64,000 nucleotides of DNA, taken from assembly GCF_002797935.1 (NCBI RefSeq), contig NZ_PGER01000001.1, positions 2,914,001 to 2,978,000 of the forward strand, in the 5' to 3' direction. Of the stretch, positions 36,794 through 47,200 are shown piece by piece. Under the pieces are notes generated by a model. The model made no database searches. It was not told where the DNA came from and saw only the letters and a program-made list of their open reading frames with translations. Origin of the DNA: Flavobacterium sp. 1 (lineage in GTDB: Bacteria > Bacteroidota > Bacteroidia > Flavobacteriales > Flavobacteriaceae). Made by a program: the position numbers and the translations under genes. Positions within the stretch are counted from its first letter, which is position 1. The number at the start of each line of letters is the position of its first letter.

Positions 36794-37746
36794 TTAAATC
36801 AGCTTTCCAATTATCATTTCCTCAGAAATTCCTTCAGCATCTGCTTTATAATTTTTTATGATTCGGTGTCTCAATATTCCAACTGCAACCGTTTTCACAT
36901 CTTCTATATCCGGTGAAAACTTCCCATGAAAAGCAGCATTGGCTTTGGCCGCTAAAATTAAATTCTGTGATGCTCTAGGCCCTGCACCCCAATCCAAATA
37001 ATTTTTTACAAATTCATTCGAAAGCACATTATCAGGACGTGTTTTACTTACCAATCTTACCGCATATTCAACCACATTATCCGCAACAGGAATACGGCGG
37101 ATCAAATGTTGGAAATCTATAATCTCCTGAGCTGTAAACAATGGGTTAACTTCAGTATTCAAGTCGGCAGTTGTGCGTTTCACCACCTGCACTTCTTCTT
37201 CAAAAGAAGGATATTCCAGTTTTATAGCAAACATAAAACGGTCTAATTGTGCCTCTGGCAAGGGGTAAGTTCCCTCCTGCTCAATAGGATTTTGTGTAGC
37301 TAACACAAAATACGGCAAACTCAACTTATGATTTACACCCGCAATTGTAACCGAACGTTCCTGCATTGCTTCCAATAAAGCAGCTTGTGTTTTTGGCGGT
37401 GTTCTATTAATTTCATCAGCCAGAATAATATTAGAAAATATTGGTCCTTTTATAAATTTAAACTGTCTGTTTTCATCCAATATTTCACTCCCTAATATAT
37501 CCGAAGGCATTAAATCAGGTGTGAATTGAATTCTTTTAAAATCCAGACCTAACGCTTGCGCCAAAGTATTTACCAGCAAAGTCTTGGCAAGCCCAGGAAC
37601 TCCAACTAGCAAGGCATGGCCTCCGGAAAAAATACATAGCAAAATCTGATCAACAACAGCTTCTTGGCCTACAATAATTTTAGATATTTCTTTTTTAATT
37701 CGTTACGCTTTTCAACTAAATTCTGTATCGCTGTTACATCCGACAT
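36794..37746 (-). CDS. MoxR-family AAA+ ATPase, split by a -1 frameshift near the 5' end
   Basis: MoxR ATPases act as chaperones in metal-centre or envelope assembly. The main frame (from about 37689 to 36794) has Walker A GVPGLAKT, Walker B IILADEINR, sensor ATQNPIEQEGTYPLPEAQ and the C-terminal lid. That frame has no ATG; its first start-like codon is a TTG at 37642. The missing N-terminus is intact in another frame: ATG at 37746 encodes MSDVTAIQNLVEKRNELKK, then stops at 37669. Shifting -1 at the A_AAA_AAG run (37690-37696) gives KKEISKIIVGQEAVVDQIL, the normal family sequence. This is either a one-base deletion (real or a sequencing error) or programmed frameshifting. Confidence 0.85.
37690..37696 (-). 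other. A_AAA_AAG slippery heptamer at the moxR frame junction
   Basis: In the upstream frame the codons read TTA AAA AAG, so the heptamer is in the exact X_XXY_YYZ phase of a bacterial -1 slippage site. After slippage the next codon is GAA, which continues the family sequence. Seven rather than six A would also restore the frame. Confidence 0.7.
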
Positions 37747-37767
37747 TTTATATTTTTTTTAATTTAA

Positions 37768-37809
37768 AAAAGAGTTAGCTCTATGAAAACATAAAACTAA
37801 CTCTTTTTA
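37768..37809. terminator. Terminator after the SurA-like gene
   Basis: AAAGAGTTAG pairs with CTAACTCTTTTTT across a partly paired loop, between the surA-like gene and moxR. Confidence 0.78.
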
Positions 37810-37824
37810 TTTATTTAATGAAAA

Positions 37825-39237
37825 TTATTTTTTTACCCAATTATTGGTAAATGCACAATCTTTATATTCATCGACAATCTTTATATAAGTATCTTTTATT
37901 TTTGTGTCAAACCACTTGGCAATAGCTTTGATTTGTTTTTCTTTCAAAGCTAAATCTTTAATTTTGATATAATCTTTAGCATAATCTGCAGTATGCGAAT
38001 CAATTCTATTCGTTACTATCATGATTTTATAATATTTCTTTCCTTCTTTATCCTCAAGAAATGGCGTCGAAATCTCATTATCTTTCAAATTTGAAACCTG
38101 CTTATATATAGAAGGATCCATATTAGTCAATTCAAAATGCGTATCTTGAGTTTTAGGATTTACCAACGCTCCGCCATTAGCTCTTGTTTCTTTTTCATCA
38201 GACATGGTTCTTGCTGCTTCAGCAAAAGTAATTTCCTTGTCTAATATCTTTTTTCTAATTAAAGTAATTTTTTCTTTAGCCTCTTTTAATGATTCTTGAG
38301 AAACTACTGGAGCTATTAGTATATGTCTCAATTCAATTTCCTGACCCTTTATTTTTTCAACATAAATAATATGAAAACCGTATTGAGTTTCAAAAGGCTC
38401 TGAAATCTCACCCTCCGCAAGACTAAATGCAACATCTTTAAACTCTTTCACAAAAGGAGTTTTTCGAGTCATTTTATAATAACCTCCATTTTTGCTAGAA
38501 CCAGGATCTTCCGAATACAAAACAGCCTTGGTCGCAAAACTCGCTCCCTCCATACACTCTTTCCTAAAGCCATTTAATTTATCAATAACTCTTTTCTTAT
38601 CTTCTTCAGTAACTTTTGGCTTAACAACAATTTGAGCCACTTCTAATTCAGCTCCAAAAACAGGCAAATCAGCAACAGGAATTTTTTTAAAGAATTCACG
38701 AACTTCTTCTGGCGTTATTTCAACCTTATCAATTATCTTTTTGGTCATTTCACCAGTAAGTTTCTGCTCTTTCAAAACATCAAAAAAATACGTTCTAAAT
38801 TCTTCTTCTGAATCTTTTTGATAGTATTGCACCAGTTTTTCCATTGTACCAACTTGCTGCAGCATATAACTCAGCCTTTCATCCATCATTCCTTTTACTT
38901 CTGCATCACTTACAATAATACTATCCTGAACCGCTTGATGAGCATATAGTTTTTGTTCCAATAAAGTTCCTAAAACCTGACATCTTGTTACATCTGTCGT
39001 AGATCCTCCCTGGCTTTTAATTTCCAAAAAACCTTTATCTATATCAGAATCCAATATAATATAATCCCCAACGGTTGCAACTACTCCATCTATCTTAAGT
39101 TTTTTTGTTGAAGACACTGGTACTTTTGCTACTACCTTAGCAACACTATCTTTTATAATCTCTTGAGCATTTACAAAAGTTAAAGAAAAAAACAAAAGAA
39201 AAAAAGGCAACATAACTTTATTGGTTATGGATTTCAT
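37825..39237 (-). CDS. SurA-like periplasmic peptidyl-prolyl isomerase
   Basis: Periplasmic chaperone/isomerase for outer-membrane proteins. From the ATG at 39237 (470 residues) it opens with a signal peptide MKSITNKVMLPFFLLFF ending near VNAQ. A SurA-type N-terminal helical domain (about 40-170) follows, then two PpiC rotamase domains: about 195-290 (GSSKNGGYYKMTRKTPFVKEF, GFHIIYVE) and about 295-400 (LRHILIAP, NGGALVNP). Family length is normal. moxR follows after a terminator. The upstream ATG at 39258 precedes a less typical signal sequence and was not chosen. Confidence 0.9.
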   Translation of the reverse strand: MKSITNKVMLPFFLLFFSLTFVNAQEIIKDSVAKVVAKVPVSSTKKLKIDGVVATVGDYIILDSDIDKGFLEIKSQGGSTTDVTRCQVLGTLLEQKLYAHQAVQDSIIVSDAEVKGMMDERLSYMLQQVGTMEKLVQYYQKDSEEEFRTYFFDVLKEQKLTGEMTKKIIDKVEITPEEVREFFKKIPVADLPVFGAELEVAQIVVKPKVTEEDKKRVIDKLNGFRKECMEGASFATKAVLYSEDPGSSKNGGYYKMTRKTPFVKEFKDVAFSLAEGEISEPFETQYGFHIIYVEKIKGQEIELRHILIAPVVSQESLKEAKEKITLIRKKILDKEITFAEAARTMSDEKETRANGGALVNPKTQDTHFELTNMDPSIYKQVSNLKDNEISTPFLEDKEGKKYYKIMIVTNRIDSHTADYAKDYIKIKDLALKEKQIKAIAKWFDTKIKDTYIKIVDEYKDCAFTNNWVKK

Positions 39238-39977
39238 TTGTACAATTTTTGAAGGCATTTTTTATTTTTTATATTATTATTATCTCAAAAAAAATTGTTT
39301 TAAAAAATGCATTCAACTTAAATACAACATTTTAAAACTAGAAAAACTGTATGCTTTTAACTCCGAATAATCAAAACGCAATAATTCGGCAAATTACTTA
39401 CAATTATCTAAACATATAACGAACAAAAATAACAATTCGAATGCATTAAACAAGTTTCCTAAGTACTATTAACAAAAAATTATTAAGTTCCTTCACCCCC
39501 TGCTAATTCATAACTTTCAGTTCAAAAACAGCATTCAGCTTTAAAAAAATAAAAACCTGAATAAATTCAATAAGACTTCACAATATTTTAAGCTTTCGCA
39601 ATTCTTTCACTCTAACTGTTTTTAATGAATTTCAAGTTTATTACTGTTTAAAATATCAAATTAATATTTCAAGCAGCATAAATTATTTTTTATGTATTTA
39701 TTAATTTTTTAAAAAACATCAATTAAAATTAGAATTCTTAAAAAGCAAATCAGAATTCATTATACAATAATTTATAAACACTATATCGTTGTAGTATTCT
39801 TATAAAATAAAAAAACTACAAACCTTATACAATTTTAAATACATTCGCTACGCTAAAAAGTTAATCTAATAATTAACAGCCAATTATAAAAGAGAAAAAG
39901 CTAGAAATAAAACAGATTAACCTTAGGCTAAGAATTTTTATTACCAAAAAACCAATTTCTAACCAAATTAACCAATT
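39238..39977. other. 740-bp AT-rich gene-free region before the amylase
   Basis: No gene, RNA or strong hairpin was recognised. The last 40 bp before the amylase start contain several AACCAA words, including the phrase AAAAAACCAATTT twice, once across the start codon. It is unusually long for this genome and may hold control sites for starch use. Confidence 0.45.
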
Positions 39978-41420
39978 ATGAAAAAACCAATTTTTAAAAT
40001 GTATCTAGTAACCGTATTGCTGGCGGGACTTTTTTCTTGTAATTCATCAGATGAAATCAATGATACAAATGCATCAGCAACAGCTCCATTCAAAGTTATA
40101 AATGTAACAACACACGATGGCCATCCGTTCAGTACTGGGAATTCAAAAACATCACTTACCAGTAAATATGCAGACAATCCCGGAGGAGGCGTAATGATGC
40201 AGGCTTTTTACTGGGATGTACCTTCGGGCGGAAATTGGTGGAATACTATAGGCACCAAAGTTGTTGCATGGGGAAATGCCGGTATTGGATCTATCTGGCT
40301 GCCTCCTGCATCAAAAGCACAAAACGGAGCTTTCTCAATGGGATACGACCCTACTGATTACTTTGATTTTGGTGATTATAATCAAAACGGCTCAGTTGAA
40401 ACCCGCTTTGGCTCAAAAACTGAGTTAGTGAATTTAATCACTACTGCTCATGCCGAAAATATAAAAGTGTATGCCGACATTGTAATTAATCACAATAGCG
40501 GAGGAGCATCTGAAGCTAATCCATTTACAGGAACCAATACTTGGACAAATTTTACCGGAGTAGCATCAGGAAAATTCAAAAGAACGTATGCTGATTTTTA
40601 TAAAAATTCCTTTGGCAACAATGACGAAGGCGCATTTGGAGGATTTCCAGATTTATGCCATGCCGCTCCAAATGTACAAGATTGGCTTTGGATAAGAACA
40701 GACGGTGTAGGCAAATATTACAAAAACACAATGCATTTTGACGGATGGAGATTTGATTATGTAAAAGGTTTTGGCCCTTGGGTTGTCAATCAATGGAATG
40801 CTAATGTAGGCGGATTTTCTGTGGGTGAATTATGGGATTCAAACGTAAACGTACTGAATGACTGGGCCAATAATGCCAATAGTTCTGTATTCGATTTTGC
40901 CTGTTATTATAAGATGAATGATGCTTTTGACGGAAACAATTTAAACTTATTGACAGATGATATGATGTGGAAAAGAAATCCATACAAAGCTGTCACTTTC
41001 GTCACCAATCACGATACTGATGAAATTTGGAAAAAAGAGTTAGCCTATGCTTACATCCTTACACACGAAGGTTATCCCACCATTTTTTACAGAGATTATG
41101 AGGAATGGCTTAATAAAGACAAACTGAACAATCTAATTTGGATCCACAACAACAAAGCAACGGGAAACACATCAATATTATATGCTGATGACGATGAATA
41201 TATTGCCCGAAGAAATGGTTATAATGGAAATCCAGGATTAATTGTATATCTCAATAATTCTTCGACTTGGCAAGAAAGATGGATTCCTACCAATTGGGCC
41301 AATGCACAAATTAAAGATTTCACAGGAAACTCTTCATGGTATCCAACAACCCAAGGTGATAAATGGGTAAAAATCCAATGTCCTCCAAACAGTTATAGTG
41401 TTTGGTCGCTGAACATCTAA
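39978..41420 (+). CDS. GH13 alpha-amylase lipoprotein
   Basis: Starch-degrading alpha-amylase of 480 residues. The signal peptide ends in LFSC with lipobox cysteine 21, so it is a lipoprotein, likely at the outer membrane. All four GH13 regions are present: I DIVINH (from D167), II WRFDYV with nucleophile D260, III GELWD with acid/base E284, IV TNHDT with D346. A C-terminal beta domain follows from about residue 400. No SusC/SusD pair lies in the window, so it is an isolated enzyme rather than part of a visible utilisation locus. It ends in a strong terminator. Confidence 0.93.
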   Translation: MKKPIFKMYLVTVLLAGLFSCNSSDEINDTNASATAPFKVINVTTHDGHPFSTGNSKTSLTSKYADNPGGGVMMQAFYWDVPSGGNWWNTIGTKVVAWGNAGIGSIWLPPASKAQNGAFSMGYDPTDYFDFGDYNQNGSVETRFGSKTELVNLITTAHAENIKVYADIVINHNSGGASEANPFTGTNTWTNFTGVASGKFKRTYADFYKNSFGNNDEGAFGGFPDLCHAAPNVQDWLWIRTDGVGKYYKNTMHFDGWRFDYVKGFGPWVVNQWNANVGGFSVGELWDSNVNVLNDWANNANSSVFDFACYYKMNDAFDGNNLNLLTDDMMWKRNPYKAVTFVTNHDTDEIWKKELAYAYILTHEGYPTIFYRDYEEWLNKDKLNNLIWIHNNKATGNTSILYADDDEYIARRNGYNGNPGLIVYLNNSSTWQERWIPTNWANAQIKDFTGNSSWYPTTQGDKWVKIQCPPNSYSVWSLNI

Positions 41421-41440
41421 TAATGATTATTTACAAATTT

Positions 41441-41470
41441 AAGCTATCCATAACGGATAGCTTTTTTTGT
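41441..41470 (+). terminator. Terminator of the amylase gene
   Basis: AAGCTATCC pairs with GGATAGCTT around ATAAC and is followed by a T tract. Confidence 0.9.
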
Positions 41471-41549
41471 TTTTAGAACAATCTCAATAATGAACACATA
41501 AGTCCATTTTTATTATAACTATATTTTTTTAAATAGCATTTATAAATAG

Positions 41550-41557
41550 TACTTTTG
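41550..41557 (+). promoter_or_regulatory. -7 promoter element of prfC
   Basis: TACTTTTG matches TAnnTTTG, 20 nt before the prfC ATG, implying a leader of about 14 nt. Confidence 0.55.
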
Positions 41558-41577
41558 CAAACTATTTATATAAAAAT

Positions 41578-43167
41578 ATGAGTTTTTTAAAAGAAATACA
41601 ACGAAGACGCACTTTTGGGATTATTTCACACCCCGATGCCGGAAAAACGACACTAACTGAAAAACTACTTCTTTTTGGAGGAGCTATTCAAGAAGCAGGT
41701 GCGGTGAAAAACAATAAAATAAAAAAAGGCGCAACGAGCGATTTCATGGAAATTGAACGTCAGAGAGGAATTTCTGTTTCTACATCTGTTTTAGCCTTTA
41801 ATTACAAAGAAAAAAAAATAAACATTCTTGATACACCAGGTCACAAGGATTTTGCTGAAGATACTTTTAGAACTTTAACAGCCGTTGATAGTGTAATTGT
41901 TGTTATAGACGTTGCAAAAGGAGTTGAAGAGCAAACAGAAAAACTGGTTGCCGTTTGCAGAATGCGAAAAATTCCTATCATTGTTTTCATCAATAAATTA
42001 GACCGAGAAGGAAAAGACGCTTTTGACTTAATGGACGAAGTGGAACAAAAACTTGGATTAACTGTTACCCCACTTAGTTTCCCTATCGGAATGGGGTATG
42101 ACTTTCAAGGAATTTACAATCTTTGGGAACAAAACATTAATCTATTTAGTGGTGACAGCCGTAAAAACATCGAAGAAACAATCGCTTTCTCTGATGTTGA
42201 AAGTCCTGAATTGGAAAAAATAATCGGTCAAAAACCTGCTGATCGCTTGCGCGAGGAATTAGAATTAATAGACGAAGTATATCCTAAATTTGATCGTCAA
42301 GATTATTTGGACGGAAAATTACAGCCTGTCTTTTTTGGTTCAGCATTAAATAATTTTGGAGTTAGAGAATTATTAGATTGCTTTGTAAGCATTGCACCAT
42401 CTCCAAGACCAAAGGATTCCGAAACTAGATTAGTTGATCCAAAAGAAGAAAAAATGTCTGGTTTTGTTTTTAAAATCCACGCCAATATGGATCCAAAACA
42501 CAGAGACAGACTAGCATTTATAAAGATTGTTTCTGGAACTTTTGAAAGAAACAAACCCTATTACCATGTTCGCCAGAAGAAGAACTTAAAATTTTCAAGC
42601 CCAAATGCATTCTTTGCCGAAAAGAAAGAGATTGTAGATATTTCATACCCTGGTGACATTGTTGGCTTGCATGATACTGGAAATTTCAAGATTGGCGATA
42701 CTTTGACAGAAGGAGAAATCATGAGTTTCAAAGGAATCCCAAGTTTTTCTCCAGAACACTTTAGATATATCAATAATGCCGATCCTATGAAAGCCAAACA
42801 GCTGGACAAAGGAGTTGATCAATTGATGGACGAAGGTGTAGCTCAATTATTTACCTTAGAAATGAACAATCGAAAAGTAATTGGAACTGTGGGAGCGCTA
42901 CAATATGAAGTTATTCAATACCGATTGGAGCATGAATATGGTGCAAAATGTACGTACGAAAATTTTCCTGTTCATAAAGCCTGCTGGGTAAAACCAGACG
43001 ATGCTAAAAATGAAGAATTCAAAGAATTCAAACGCATTAAACAAAAATTTTTAGCAAAAGACAAGTACAATCAATTGGTTTTCCTTGCAGATTCTGACTT
43101 TACGATTCAAATGACGCAAAATAAATATCCAAGTGTGAAATTATTTTTCACCTCTGAATTTGATTAA
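41578..43167 (+). CDS. prfC: Peptide chain release factor 3
   Basis: RF3 is the translational GTPase that recycles RF1 and RF2. The 529 residues show P-loop HPDAGKTT at 18-25, G3 DTPGHKDF, G4 NKLDRE and the RF3-type C-terminal domains. Length matches the family. The FMEIERQRGISVSTS switch region distinguishes RF3 from EF-G. It is monocistronic, with a -7 element shortly upstream and a terminator after it. Confidence 0.96.
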   Translation: MSFLKEIQRRRTFGIISHPDAGKTTLTEKLLLFGGAIQEAGAVKNNKIKKGATSDFMEIERQRGISVSTSVLAFNYKEKKINILDTPGHKDFAEDTFRTLTAVDSVIVVIDVAKGVEEQTEKLVAVCRMRKIPIIVFINKLDREGKDAFDLMDEVEQKLGLTVTPLSFPIGMGYDFQGIYNLWEQNINLFSGDSRKNIEETIAFSDVESPELEKIIGQKPADRLREELELIDEVYPKFDRQDYLDGKLQPVFFGSALNNFGVRELLDCFVSIAPSPRPKDSETRLVDPKEEKMSGFVFKIHANMDPKHRDRLAFIKIVSGTFERNKPYYHVRQKKNLKFSSPNAFFAEKKEIVDISYPGDIVGLHDTGNFKIGDTLTEGEIMSFKGIPSFSPEHFRYINNADPMKAKQLDKGVDQLMDEGVAQLFTLEMNNRKVIGTVGALQYEVIQYRLEHEYGAKCTYENFPVHKACWVKPDDAKNEEFKEFKRIKQKFLAKDKYNQLVFLADSDFTIQMTQNKYPSVKLFFTSEFD

Positions 43168-43189
43168 ACCATAAAAAGTTTAAAACAAA

Positions 43190-43222
43190 AAAAACGCCAA
43201 TTAGAAATTGGCGTTTTTTATA
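43190..43222. terminator. Terminator of prfC
   Basis: AACGCCAATT pairs with AATTGGCGTT around AGA, with A and T tracts on both sides, so it may also serve the convergent 43254 gene. Confidence 0.88.
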
Positions 43223-43253
43223 TATACAAATTAAATTCAACCTTAAATACTTG

Positions 43254-43622
43254 CTAGCAAGACTTAATATTTAGTGCTTTTTTCAAAAGCGTTTTTACCA
43301 ATAAATGATTTGGCTCTCTGCCTGAAGTCAAAAAACTTTTCTTAGAATACATACCATCATCAGAAAAACTTTTTCCCACATCTTCTTTAGTACCCATAAA
43401 CCATAATATAAAATTCACATTTGGATTTATCATAACAGTATTAGACACTTTTACAGGACTCTCAATCATAATATTACTATGACTAGTAACTTCCTCACTT
43501 GAAACCTCTACCCTTTCATTTTGTCCAAAAACAGCTGTACTTGAAAAAAAAGCAAACAAAACGATAACAAATAAAAAACTTGTATTATTGTTTTTTTGTA
43601 ACGTATTAAAAATTTTGCTCAT
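43254..43622 (-). CDS. Small exported protein of unknown function
   Basis: I do not recognise a function. It is a 122-residue protein with a hydrophobic export segment at about 15-33 that ends VFGQ, a likely signal-peptide cleavage site. The mature part contains SNTVMINPNVNFILWFMGTK and a basic C-terminus with NHLLVKTLLKKAL, ending in a cysteine. Two tandem 20-bp repeats lie 79-118 bp before its ATG and may control it. It faces prfC convergently and shares its terminator. Confidence 0.7.
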   Translation of the reverse strand: MSKIFNTLQKNNNTSFLFVIVLFAFFSSTAVFGQNERVEVSSEEVTSHSNIMIESPVKVSNTVMINPNVNFILWFMGTKEDVGKSFSDDGMYSKKSFLTSGREPNHLLVKTLLKKALNIKSC

Positions 43623-43700
43623 CTTAATTCTTTTTCTGTATGATATATTTCATATATTCAAGAACGAAAGTAAACGAATAGTTAACTGAGGAAAAAAATA

Positions 43701-43740
43701 GTCGTTTAAATACGTATAAAGTCGTTTAAATACGTAAAAA
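43701..43740. repeat. Two tandem 20-bp copies of GTCGTTTAAATACGTA-containing unit
   Basis: Positions 43701-43720 and 43721-43740 differ at one base. Each holds TTTAAA and TACGTA palindromes. The period of 20 bp places both copies on the same DNA face. They lie upstream of the reverse-strand gene at 43254-43622. Confidence 0.8.
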
Positions 43741-43782
43741 GCATGATGTTTAACGAAATAATAACCTTAAAAAAAAGACAGC

Positions 43783-43812
43783 AAAAAAAAGACTCCATTT
43801 CTGGAGTCTTTA
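43783..43812 (-). terminator. Terminator of the rpoBC-DUF3467 transcript
   Basis: AAAGACTCCA pairs with TGGAGTCTTT around the loop; on the reverse strand it is followed by eight T. Confidence 0.9.
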
Positions 43813-43829
43813 TCATATATCATTTATCA

Positions 43830-44141
43830 TTATGCTTGTCCCGCAGGGCCAAAATTTAAAGGAATTGGAGCTTGTTCGCCTTCTTTTATTTCACCATGAG
43901 CAACTTCAAAACGATGAATATTTTCACCAATCGCTTTTAGTAATCTTTTGGCATGCTGTGGCGTTAAAACAATTCTTGATTTAACTTTAGCTTTAGGAAC
44001 ACCAGGCATAATACAAACAAAATCTAATACAAATTCAGATGAAGAATGATTAATTATAGCCAAATTTGAATAAATTCCTTCAGCTATTTTTTCATCCAAT
44101 TCAATATTAATCTGTTCTTGTTGTTGGTTAGAATTGCTCAT
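43830..44141 (-). CDS. DUF3467-family protein
   Basis: From the ATG at 44141 this is a 103-residue soluble protein. FVLDFVCIMPGVPKAKVKSRIVLTP and the following HAKRLLKAI helix identify DUF3467, a family habitually encoded next to rpoC in Bacteroidota; its role is unknown. The gene follows rpoC by about 60 bp on the same strand and ends at the operon terminator. An upstream frame extension to 44192 starts with a basic sequence unlike the family. Confidence 0.88.
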   Translation of the reverse strand: MSNSNQQQEQINIELDEKIAEGIYSNLAIINHSSSEFVLDFVCIMPGVPKAKVKSRIVLTPQHAKRLLKAIGENIHRFEVAHGEIKEGEQAPIPLNFGPAGQA

Positions 44142-44203
44142 AAAATTTAAATTTTTCAACACTCTCTCCCTACGTTTGCAGAGAGAGAGCATTGAGGAAA
44201 GAA

Positions 44204-47200
44204 TTAATAAATATACTCTTCTTTATTTGCCATCATATCATTATAGTCTTCTCTAGATCCTACAATTGCATTATCATATTCTCTCATACCTGTACCGGCA
44301 GGGATTCTATGACCAACAATTACATTTTCTTTTAATCCTTCTAATAAATCAACTTTACCAGCAACAGCAGCTTCGTTTAATACTTTTGTTGTTTCTTGGA
44401 AAGAAGCAGCAGAAATAAATGATTTAGTTTGAAGAGAAGCTCTTGTAATACCTTGTAAAACTGGTGTTGCAGTAGCAGTTATTACATCACGTGCAGCAAC
44501 AAGATTTTTATCAGTACGTTTTAATAATGAATTCTCATCACGCAATTGACGTGGTGTTATAATTTGACCAGCTTTTAAAACACCTGAATCTCCAGCATCT
44601 TCAACCACTTTCATTCCGTATAACTTATCGTTTTCAACAATAAAGTCTTTAGTATGAATTAATTGATCTTCTAAGAATAATGTATCTCCTGGATCTTGTA
44701 CTCTTACTTTACGCATCATTTGGCGTATTACAACTTCAAAGTGCTTGTCGTTGATTTTTACCCCTTGAAGACGGTATACCTCTTGAATCTCATTTACCAA
44801 ATACTGTTGAACAGCAGCAGGTCCTTGAATTCTTAAAATATCATCTGGAGTAATTGCTCCGTCTGACAACGGAACACCAGCTCTTACGAAGTCATTTTCC
44901 TGAACTAAAATTTGGCTTGATAATTTAACCAAGTACTTTCTAACATCACCAAATTTAGATTCAATAACGATTTCACGGTTACCTCTTTTGATTTTTCCGA
45001 AAGAAACAACACCGTCAATCTCAGAAACCACAGCTGGATTCGAAGGATTACGAGCTTCTAACAACTCAGTAATTCTAGGTAAACCTCCTGTAATATCCCC
45101 AGATTTAGAAGAACGACGAGGAATTTTAACCAAAACTTTACCAGCTTTAATTTTCTCTCCGTTTTCTACCATCAAGTGAGCTCCAACTGGTAAGTTGTAA
45201 GAACGAATCAATTCACCTTCTTTACCGTAAACCAATAAAGTTGGAATTAATTTTTTATTTCTTGACTCAGAGATTACTTTTTCTTGGAAACCAGTCTGCT
45301 CATCAATTTCAACCATAAACGATTGTCCTTGCTCTAAATCTTCATAAGCAATTTTACCAGTAAACTCAGAAACGATAACTCCATTATATGGATCCCATTT
45401 ACAAATCACAGTTCCTTTAGCTACAGAATCACCATCATTAACAAAGATGCTAGAACCGTAAGGAATATTATTTGTACTTAATAGAATTCCTGTTTTTTCG
45501 TCAATTAATTTCAATTCCGTAGAACGGGAAACTACAATATCAACTGAATTACCTTCGCTGTCTTCACCTTTTACAGTTTTTAAATCTTCTATTTCTAGTT
45601 TACCTGCAAAACGAGTTACAATACTAGATTCTTCAGAAATACCCCCAGCAACCCCTCCAACGTGGAAAGTACGTAATGTAAGCTGCGTACCTGGCTCTCC
45701 AATAGACTGTGCAGCAATTACACCAACAGCCTCACCTCTTTGAGTCATTTTACCAGTAGCTAAGTTTCTACCGTAACATTTAGCACAAATACCTTTTGTA
45801 GCCTCACAAACTAATGGCGAACGTACTTCTACTTTCTCCACTGGAGAAGCTTCAATCCCTTTCACTAATGCTTCTGTAATCTGCTGACCAGCATGAACTA
45901 AAATCTCACTTGTCAAAGGATTAATTACATCTTGCAATGCAACACGTCCTAAGATTCTTTCACCTAATGATTCAACAATTTCCTCATTTTTCTTCAAAGC
46001 AGAAACTTCAATACCTCTAAGAGTACCACAATCCTCAATATTAACAATAACATCCTGAGAAACGTCATGTAATCTTCTAGTCAAGTATCCTGCATCAGCC
46101 GTTTTCAAAGCGGTATCCGCAAGCCCTTTACGAGCACCGTGAGTAGAGATAAAGTACTCAAGGATAGAAAGACCTTCCTTAAAGTTAGAAAGAATCGGGT
46201 TTTCAATAATTTCACCACCACCAGCAGTAGATTTTTTAGGCTTAGCCATCAAACCACGCATACCGGTTAACTGACGAATTTGTTCTTTGGAACCCCTCGC
46301 TCCAGAATCAAGCATCATATACACCGAGTTGAAACCTTGTTGGTCTTCTCTAATGTTTTTCATTGCTAACTCTGTTAATTGAGCATTTGCTGAAGTCCAT
46401 ACGTCAATAACTTGGTTGTAACGCTCGTTATTGGTGATAAGACCCATATTATAATTTGCAGAGATACCTTCAACTTGCTCTCTAGCATCTGCAATTAATT
46501 TTGGTTTTTGTTCTGGGATTCTAATATCTCCAAGAGAGAACGATAATCCTCCTTTGAATGCAAATTTATAACCCATATCTTTCATATTGTCCAAGAAAGC
46601 CGCTGTTGTAGGCACATCAGTCGAACTCAATACGTGACCGATAATATCTCTAAGGTTTTTCTTAGTCAATACATCATTGATATATCCAGCTGCTTCCGGC
46701 ACTACTTCATTAAACAATACACGTCCAGCAGTTGTTTGAACAATTTGATACACTAATTCACCAGCTTCATTAAAATCTTTAGCTCTAATTTTCACTCGAG
46801 CATTCAATTCTAATCTTCCTTCGTTCAATGCAATATTTACTTCTTCAGCAGAATAAAATGTAATTCCTTCTCCTAAAATTTTAAGTTCTGGTGTAGACAA
46901 ACGCTCTTTGGTCATATAGTAAAGACCAAGTACCATGTCTTGAGAAGGTACCGTAATTGGCGCACCATTCGCAGGATTCAAGATATTATGAGAAGCCAAC
47001 ATTAATAATTGTGCTTCCAAAATAGCCTCAGGTCCTAATGGTAAGTGAACCGCCATTTGATCCCCATCAAAATCCGCATTAAATGCAGTACAAACTAAAG
47101 GGTGCAATTGGATTGCTTTTCCTTCAATTAATTTTGGTTGGAAAGCTTGAATACCTAATCTGTGCAAAGTAGGAGCACGGTTCAATAATACTGGATGTCC

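Noticed and set aside
39978..41420. Starch-utilisation (Sus) locus around the amylase
   Set aside because: No SusC/SusD-like genes are adjacent; the amylase is isolated between a SurA-like gene and prfC.
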